Assembly: GCF_039908635.1 (NCBI RefSeq)
Contig: NZ_CP150918.1
Location: forward strand, 1,674,001-1,738,000
Reading direction: 5' to 3'
From: Pseudomonas purpurea
GTDB taxonomy: Bacteria > Pseudomonadota > Gammaproteobacteria > Pseudomonadales > Pseudomonadaceae
Length of the DNA: 64,000 nt
Below, one piece after another: positions 17,478 to 26,400 of this stretch (the stretch's first letter is position 1; each line of letters starts with the position of its first letter). Position numbers and translations under genes: made by a program. The notes under the pieces are model-generated. The model made no database searches. It worked only from the letters and a program-made list of their open reading frames with translations, and was not told the DNA's origin.

Positions 17478-20400
17478 ATGGATGTGCGCCACCTGACCTT
17501 TCTGGCCGGTCAACCTGCTGCGGCCGTGAAAAACCGTGAACGCTTTCTGGGCATGCCCAAGCGGGGGCTGGCATTCTTGCTGGCCAACGTCATGTTCTGG
17601 CAGCCGACATGGGCCCAGGCGGGCGGAATCGTGGTCAGCGCGCCGGGGACCAGCGTGGGGCAGTCGGGCAACGGCGTGCCGATCGTCAACATCGCCACAC
17701 CGAATGCCAGTGGTCTTTCGCACAACAAGTTCCATGACTACAACGTTGGCGCCAACGGGCTCATTCTCAACAACGCCTCGACCCAGACCCAGTCAACCCA
17801 ACTGGGCGGAATCATCGTTGGCAACCCGAACCTCAAGCATAGCGGCGCGGCGCAAACCATCCTCAACGAAGTCAACGGCGGCAGCCCCAGCCAGTTGCGC
17901 GGCTACACCGAAGTAGCCGGGAAATCGGCCCGCGTCATCGTCGCCAACCCGTACGGTATCAGCTGCAACGGTTGCGGTTTCATCAACACCCCGCGCGTCA
18001 CGCTGACCACCGGCAAACCGGTGCTGGACGGCGGCCGCCTCGATCATTTCCAGGTCGATCAGGGCAGTGTCACCGTTGATGGTCCGATGCTGAACGCCAC
18101 CAATGTCGACCGTTTTGAAATCATCACCCGCAGCGCCAAAATCAACGCCGAGATCCAGGCCAAAGACCTGAGCATCATTGCCGGTCGCAACGACGTCGAT
18201 GACCAAACCCTCAAGGCGACGGCGCGGGCCAATGACGGCAGCGCGAAACCGCAACTGGCCATCGACTCCTCGGCACTGGGTGGCATGTACGCGGGGGCGA
18301 TCAAACTGGTCGGCACCGAGGCCGGCGTGGGCGTGAAGCTCGACGGCAAATTGATCGCCAGCGGCGGTGACATCCAGCTCGATGCCAACGGTCACTTGCG
18401 CATGGCCGACACCTCGGCCAGCGCGGCGGTCAAGGTGAACGCCGCCAGCCTTGAGGTTAAGGGACGGGTCTACGGCACCGCGCTGGACGTCACGGCCCAC
18501 GGCGATGTGACCAACCACAACACCCTCGCGGCCCGTGACAGCATCACGCTGAGCAGCGGCGGACAACTGACCAACAACGGCGTCATCGAAGCCGGTGTGA
18601 ACGCCGACACCAGCCGCAACGCCAGCGGCGATGTCAGCCTCGACACGCAAAACCTGAGCAACCGCAACAGCGTGCTCGCCAGCCGCAACCTGACGGTCAA
18701 CACCGCGCAAACCCTGGATAACCAGGGCGGCACCCTGAGCGCGCAAGAGCACCTCAACCTCACGGCCGCAACCCTCAACAACCAGAACAAAGGCCGGGTG
18801 CTCAGCGCCGCCGGCCTGGCGATCAACGCCAATCAACTGCTCAATAACCAGGGCCAGATCACCAGCAACGGCGCGCTCAATGCGACCCTCGGCCACTTGA
18901 ACAACAACAGCGGCGAGCTCAACAGCCTGACCACTGCCACGTTGCGCGTGGCCTCGCTGGATAACGTTGCGGGTCTGATCAATGCTGGTGAGTTGCTGGA
19001 CATCACCGCCAGCGGCCTGCTGAACAACCAGAGCGGACAACTGACCGCCCCGCGCATCCGGCTCAATGCCGCACACCTGGACAACCGCCAGCGAGGTTCG
19101 ATCAAGAGCCAGGGCGCGCTGGACGTCACCGTCAGCGGTCACCTGAACAACCAGCAAAAGGGTCGCCTGGAAGCCAAAGGCGCGTCGCAGATCACCGCAG
19201 GCAGCCTCGACAACAGCGACGCCACGCTGGGCAGCGACACCGACCTGACGTTGAAGGTCTCAGGCGCCTTGACCAACGTCGACGGCAACATTTCCAGCGC
19301 TGGCACTACCCGGCTCACCGGCAGCACGCTGAACAACCGCGATGGCCAGGTGAGCGGCGATAACGCACTGAACATCAACCTCAGCGGCGCACTGGACAAC
19401 CGCAACGGGCTGCTCGGGTCTGGCAAACAGGTGGACATCACCGCCGCCAGCCTCGACAACCGCGACGGCGCCAGCCTGGTCAGCGACAACCGCCTGACCA
19501 CGCACATCAGTGGCCTGCTGGATAACCGCAACAAGGGCGAAGTGATCGCCAAGGGCGTCGTCGACCTGCACGCCGGCAGCGTCGACAACCGTGGCGGTCA
19601 ATTGACCGGCAAGGACCTGCTGACCCTCACCAGCGACTCGGTGGACAACCGTGGCGGCGAGATCCGCGCCGACAAGGACTTGCACCTGGCGGTCGGGCAC
19701 CTGAACAACGCTGACAAAGGTCTGGTCAGCGGCAAGGCGCGCGTCGACTTCATCGGCAAGCGTCTGGATAACCAGCAGGGGCAGTTCACCGGCGCCGGGC
19801 TGATGACCCTCAACGCGGCCGAAGTCAACAACGGCCAGGGCCGCATCTCCAGCCTGAGCGACCTGAACGCTGAAATCACCGCCCTGAAACAACAGGGCGG
19901 CTCGCTGTTTGCCAGCGGCAACCTGACGCTGACCGGCGCCAGCCTGGATAACGGCAAGGGCGGTTTGGTAGGCGCCACAAAAGCGCTGAAACTCACCGTC
20001 GGTGACATCGACAACCGGGGCGGCGAAATCTCCTCCAGCCTTGGCCTGAACGTGAAAGGCCAGCGCCTGGACAACAGCGACGGCGGCAAGGTGCTCGGCA
20101 CCACCGACCTGGAGCTGAAGGTCGCGCAGGTGATCAACCAGAGCAAAGGCCTGATCCACGCCAACGGCATTGCCAGCCTCAAGGGCACCCGGCTGGACAA
20201 CCTCGGCGGCAAGTTCGACAGCCTGAGTGCACTGGACATCACCCTCGACGACGCGCTGGACAACGGCCAAGGCCTGATCAGCAGCGAAGGCCTGCTGACT
20301 GTCAATGCCAGCAGCCTGAACAACAACGCCGGTCGTTTGAGCAGCGCGGGCGCGTTGTCGCTCACCAGCCGTGGCGTGGTGCTCAATCAGAGTGGTTCGA

Positions 20401-23400
20401 TCAGCACCAATGGCGTACTGACGCTCAACAGCGCCAGCCTCGATAACCGCCAGAAAGGCCTGATCTCGGGCAAAACCGCGAATCAGGTCACCACCGGACA
20501 TTTCGACAACAGCCACGAAGGGCGTCTTACCAGTACCGGGACTCTCAACCTCATCGCAGGCCAGGTCGACAACGCCACCGGCCGCATCGCCAGCGATCTG
20601 GCGTTGACGGCCTCGGTGACGGGGCTGGATCAGCAGGGTGGGGAGCTGTTCAGCAAGTCCGGGTTGAGCCTGGACTTGAACCACGGCCAGTTGAACACCC
20701 AAGGCGGTTTGATCAACGCCTCGGGCAACCTGCTGCTGAAAAACCTTAACGGTGTGAACAACCAGAAGGGTGAAATCTCCAGCCAGCAGGCCTTTACCCT
20801 GGCCGCGCAACAGCTCGACAACAGCGGTGGCACACTGCTCAGCGATCACGCCCTGACTCTGCGCATCAACCAGAAACTGGACAACCTCAAGGGTGTGATC
20901 AGCGCGGCCGCACTGGACAGTCGCAGCCAGACGCTGGACAACACGGACGGCCTGATCAGCAGCCACGGCCGCCTCGAACTGGTGGTCGACAACGCCCTCA
21001 CCAACCAGCGCGGCAGCCTCATCGGCGACGGCGCCTTGCTGTTGAACACAGGCACTCTGGATAACAGTAGTGGCGATATTTCCAGCCAGGCTGACATCAT
21101 CGCCACCCTCAAACACCTGGACAACCAGCACGGCAAACTTATCAGCACCGGCGCATTCAACCTGACGGCGGCTTCTGTGGACAACCGTCAGGGTGGTCTG
21201 TTGGGGGCAACCCAGGCGCTGACCCTGAACGTTGATGCGCTCGACAACCGTGGTGGTGAGCTCTCCAGCCATGCCGACCTGAACGTCATCGGCAAGACCT
21301 TCGACAACCGTGCGGGCCACCTCTCCAGCTTGAAGAACACGCGCGTTCAACTCAGTGGTGAGCTGGACAACCGTGAAGGACGGCTCAGCAGCGAAGGCAC
21401 ATTGAAGGTCGACGCCGCGCAACTGTTCAACGCCAAGGGCAGCCTCTCCAGCGCCGGTGACCTGACGCTCAACAGCGTGGGGCGTGTCGATAACCAGGGC
21501 GGCGAACTGGTCACCAACGGCATGTTGAAACTCGACAGCGCCAGCCTCGACAACCGTCAGCAAGGCAGCATCAGCGGCAAAGGCCCGGTCATCGTCACCA
21601 CCGGCGCGTTCGACAACAGCCAGAAAGGTCAACTCAACAGCAGCAACACCCTGGACCTCAACGCCGCTCAGGTGACTAACCAGGACGGCGGGCGGATCGG
21701 CAGCGATGGCACGTTGACCGCCAAGGTTTCCGGCCTCGATCAACAGGGCGGCAAGCTGTTCAGCCTGAGCACCCTGAGCCTGGATTTGAATCATGGCCAG
21801 TTGAACAACCAGAACGGTTTGATCAACGCCCCCGGCAGCCTGCTGCTGACCAACCTCAACGGTGTGAACAACGACGGCGGTGAAATCTCCAGTGCCGAGG
21901 CCTTCACCCTGGCCGCCAAAAACTTCGACAACAGCAACGGCAAACTGCTGAACAATCAGGGCCTGACCCTGCGCATTGCCGAACTGCTGACCAACACCAA
22001 AGGCCTGATCGGCGCCGCCAAACTGGACATTCACGCCGCCAACCTGAACAACGATGGCGGCACCCTGACCAGCCGCAGCGACCTGGACGTGGGCGTCGTC
22101 CAGGAACTGAACAACCTCAATCAGGGCCAGATCAGCGCCGCGCAAGACCTCACCCTCAACGCATTGCGGCTGAACAACCACAACAGCCGCGTGCTGGCGG
22201 GCAACAACCTGACCCTGAACGCGTCCCACGTCGACAACAGCACCCAGGGCCTGATCAACAGCCTGGGCACGTTGAACATCACGGCCAATGGACTGGACTC
22301 CAGCGACCGCGGCGAAGTGTCGGCCAAGGGCGACATTCGTCTGGACCTCAAGTCGCTGGTGCAAAACGGTGGCCGCGTGCTCGGTGAAAAAGCCGTCACC
22401 CTGGACCTCGCCGACAACGACTTCGACAACCGCAACGGCCTGCTCAACGCCAAAGGCCCGCTGACCCTCAAGCGCCTGCATGACCTGCGTAATCAGGGCG
22501 GCGAAATCTCCAGCCAGCAGAGCTTCACCGTGGCTGGCCAGATGCTGGACAACACGGGCGGCTCGCTGATCAGCAACGAGCAACTGACCCTCAACGGTAC
22601 GCAGTTGATCAACCGGGGCGGACTGATGTCCGGCTTGAAAGGGCTGACGGTAACCGGCGCCAGCCTCGACAACAGCTACAGCGGTTCGCTCTCCAGCCGC
22701 AACGGCAACCTGGGCGTGGACCTGAGCGGCAACCTGCTCAACAACGATGGTGGCGGCTTGGCCGCTCAAGGCAACCTCAACGTCTCTGGCGCGTTACTGG
22801 ACAACAGTAACAAAGGCGTCCTGAGCAGCGGCGGTGGACAGAAGTTCGACCTGAGCACAGGCATCAACAACAGCCAGGAAGGCCTGATCAGCAGTGGCGC
22901 GGGGCTGGTCATCAACACCCACACCCTGACCAACGCCAACGCCACAATCAACGCCCAGCAGGCGATCACCCTCAATGCCGGCGACCTGGACAACAGCCTC
23001 GGCAAACTGCTCGGCAATGGCGCCATGACCCTGGCGCTGCACGGCGCGCTCGACAACAACGAAGGCAAAGTTGCCAGCGAAGGTCCGCTGCTGATCAGCG
23101 GCGCAACCGAGGTCAAAAACCGCATTGGCGAACTGGGCAGTAAAAAAGCACTGACCCTGCGCACCCTCAGCCTGGACAACAGCGGCGGCACCCTCGCGGC
23201 AAACGATGCCCTGATTCTCAAGGCCTCGGGCACTGTGCAGAACAGCGCCAAAGGCCTGATCCACAGCCAAAACGCAGACGTCAGCATCGAAGCGGCCAGC
23301 CTGCTCAACAACGGCGGCGCGATCCAGAGCCAAAGTGGCCTGACCCTCGACATCAGCGGCGACTTCAACAACCAGCTCGGCAAGGTGATCGCTCAAGCCG

Positions 23401-26400
23401 GCGACGTCAGCGTCAAAGCCGCCAACATCGACAACCGCGGCGGGGTGCTCACCAGCCTCAAGGGTGCCCTTGAGGCGCGCACCGTCGGCGTGTTGCGTAA
23501 CGGCTATGAAACCAACACCCGCCAGGGCGGCCTCATTCAAGCCCAGCGCCTGAGCCTGCAAGCCCTGACCCGTCTGGACAACGCAGGCGGGCGCCTCTCG
23601 GCGCAGGCCGGCGACAGCGTCATCAGCAGCGCTGACGTCGACAACCGCAACGGCAGCCTCTACGCCACGGGCCTGACCAAGGTTACTGCGGGCACGTTCG
23701 ACAACCGCGACGGCCAGGTCGGCGGCAACCGCATCGAACTGGGCCTGAGCGGTGCCCTCAACAACCGCAACGGCCTGATCGAAAGCGACGGCACCTTGGC
23801 GGTCAACGCGGCGAGCGTCGATAACCAGGACGGCACACTGCGTTCTCTGGGGGCGACGGGCAAAACCGAGTTTCAGATTGGTGGGGTGTTTGATAACCGG
23901 AACGGCTCGTTGGAAACGGGCAACAGCGACTTGACGCTGGCGGTGGGTGGTTTTATTAACGCAGGGGGGCAGCTGCTGCACTTGGGCGAAGGTAACTTTG
24001 GCCTTTCCCTGGCGAATGTCACGGGGGCTGGCGGCAGTATCGTCACCCGTGGTGGCCTGACCCTCAACGCCGACAGCTGGACCAACACCAGCGTCATCCA
24101 GGCCGGGCGCCTGTACGTCAACGTCGACAACTTTGTCCAGACGTCCACCGGGCAACTGCTGGCTTCGACCTTGTTCGAAGGCCGTGGCGTGAACTGGACC
24201 AACGATGGTTTGCTCGCCAGTGACGGTGACCTGCGCATCAACCTCAGCGGTGCCTATAGCGGTAACGGTCGGGTCAACAGCGTCGACAAACTGACCTTCA
24301 GCGCCGCTAGCCTGAACCTCACCAAAGACGCTGCCATTGCGGGCGGTGGCCCGAGCAGCCTCAACATCAACGGCCCGATCATCAACTACGGCCGTATCAC
24401 TTCAGACGACAACCTGCAGATCACCAGCGCCTCGCTGAGCAACTTCGGCACCGTTGGCAGCGGCGAGAAACTTACTCTCAATACCCCTGAACTGCTCAAT
24501 CAGAACGGCCTGATCTTCAGCGGCGCCGACATGCAGTTGAGCACCAACCGGATGACCAACCGTTTTGGCGACATATACAGTTTCGGTGGTTTAACGGTCG
24601 CTCAAAATGCAGCAGGTGCAAGGGCGGATGTAGTCGAAAACATATCCGGCACGATTGAGAGTGCCGGGGATATGCGTTTGTTGGCCACCTCGATTACCAA
24701 TCGCAAGGATGTGCTGACACTGAAGGACGAGCCAGTAGACAGCTACATCGACCACCAGTGCACCCATTGCGAGGATGAGTGGAATGTTTGGTATTACATC
24801 CACGAAATTCATAGGCAGGCCGTCGACACCGATTCGCCTATCGCCTTTCTGACGGCGGGCGGCAATCTGGAGGTCAAGGGAAGTAGCTTCCTGAATCGCT
24901 ACGGTTCTGTGTCTGCGGTGAAGAACATCAATGTTGCCGTCGACTCGTTCAGCAATGAGGGGGCGAACCTCCTCATGACGGAGTACGTCAATCACTACAA
25001 AAACCCGGATAATCGAGAGCCTGGTCGTATTTACCTGAACCTGACGGCTCCGGGGGGCGCGGTCTACGAGTACAACAAGTACAACTCGAAATACCTCACG
25101 CAAGAGCGCATGGCTAATGGCGAACCTTTCCATAACAATCCGGGCCTCAGGACCGGGGAGCTCAACCCGAATTACAACCCGGCGCAGATCCTTCCGGCGC
25201 CAAGAGCTGTAACCAAATATGGTTTGTTCAAGCCATACAAGTATACAGGGACCACAGGGAGCAACATCGCCGCTGTCATGCAAGCCGGTGGCAACATCAG
25301 CATTGCTGCGACAACGGTGCTCAACACGGGCCTCAAGACAGAGAAAGTCAAGATCGTCAGCCGTAACCGTCAGGTCGATGCGACGGGTGTCACCCGCGCG
25401 ATAACGCCTGTTGCTTTCGTGATCAACAGCCAGCTCCCCCCTGACCGGGCCCACCAGCGCGTCGACCCCCTGACACTGCCAGGCTTCGTCATTCCGCAAG
25501 GCCAGAACGGCCTGTTCCGCCTCAGCGAAAAAACCGCCAACACCGGCTCCGCAACGGCGACCACCACGGTTCCGCAAAACTGGACCCTCGGCAGTGCAAC
25601 GCTGGGCCCGATCCAGCGCCAGCAGGACCTGCCCGCCACGCTGGTGCGGCCTATCGAGATCGATAAGGTCGCAACCGTAGCGGCCAGTGATCGGCAACTG
25701 ACCCCGACCATTCGTACGGCTGCCGGCATCGACGCGGCCCCGTCGGTGCTCACCCCGGTCGCGCCCGATCTGCCCTCGACCGGCCCGGTGTTGCCCACCC
25801 ACCCCCGCGCTGCCGACACCACCGGCCAGCCCACTGTGGGCGTGACCCTGCCGCCGCACGATCAGAGCATCGCCCGCGTCACCGGTTTGCCCGACACTCA
25901 CGTGCCGGTCAAATCCCACAACTACCTGATCGAAACCAACCCGGTCATCACCGACCTCAAGCAGTTCATGGGTTCGGACTACCTGCTGTCCAACCTCGGC
26001 TACGACCCGGACAAAGCCGTCAAACGCCTGGGCGACGGTTTCTTCGAACAGCGCCTGGTGCAACAAGCGGTGGTTGCCCGCACGGGCCAGCGTTTCCTCG
26101 ACGGCATGACCAACAACGAGGACATGCTGCGGCACCTGATGGACAACGCCATCGCCAGCAAAAACGAACTCAACCTTTCGGTCGGCGTGAACCTCACTTC
26201 CCAGCAGGTCGCGGCCCTGACCCATGACATCGTCTGGCTCGAAGAAGCCGTGGTCAGCGGTGAAAAAGTCCTGGTGCCGGTGTTCTACATGGCCCAGGCC
26301 AACAACCGTTTGGGCCCGATCGGGGCACTGATTCTGGGGCAGGACGTCTCGATCATTGCCGGCAAGGACCTGAACAACTCGGGCACCCTGCGCGCCACTC

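Noticed and set aside
19260..22769. Very long minus-strand open frame (1169 codons) opposite tpsA2, and similar ones opposite tpsA1
   Set aside because: They mirror the repetitive, GC-rich haemagglutinin repeats, have no start signals and give low-complexity Val/Ala/Gln proteins. They are composition shadows.
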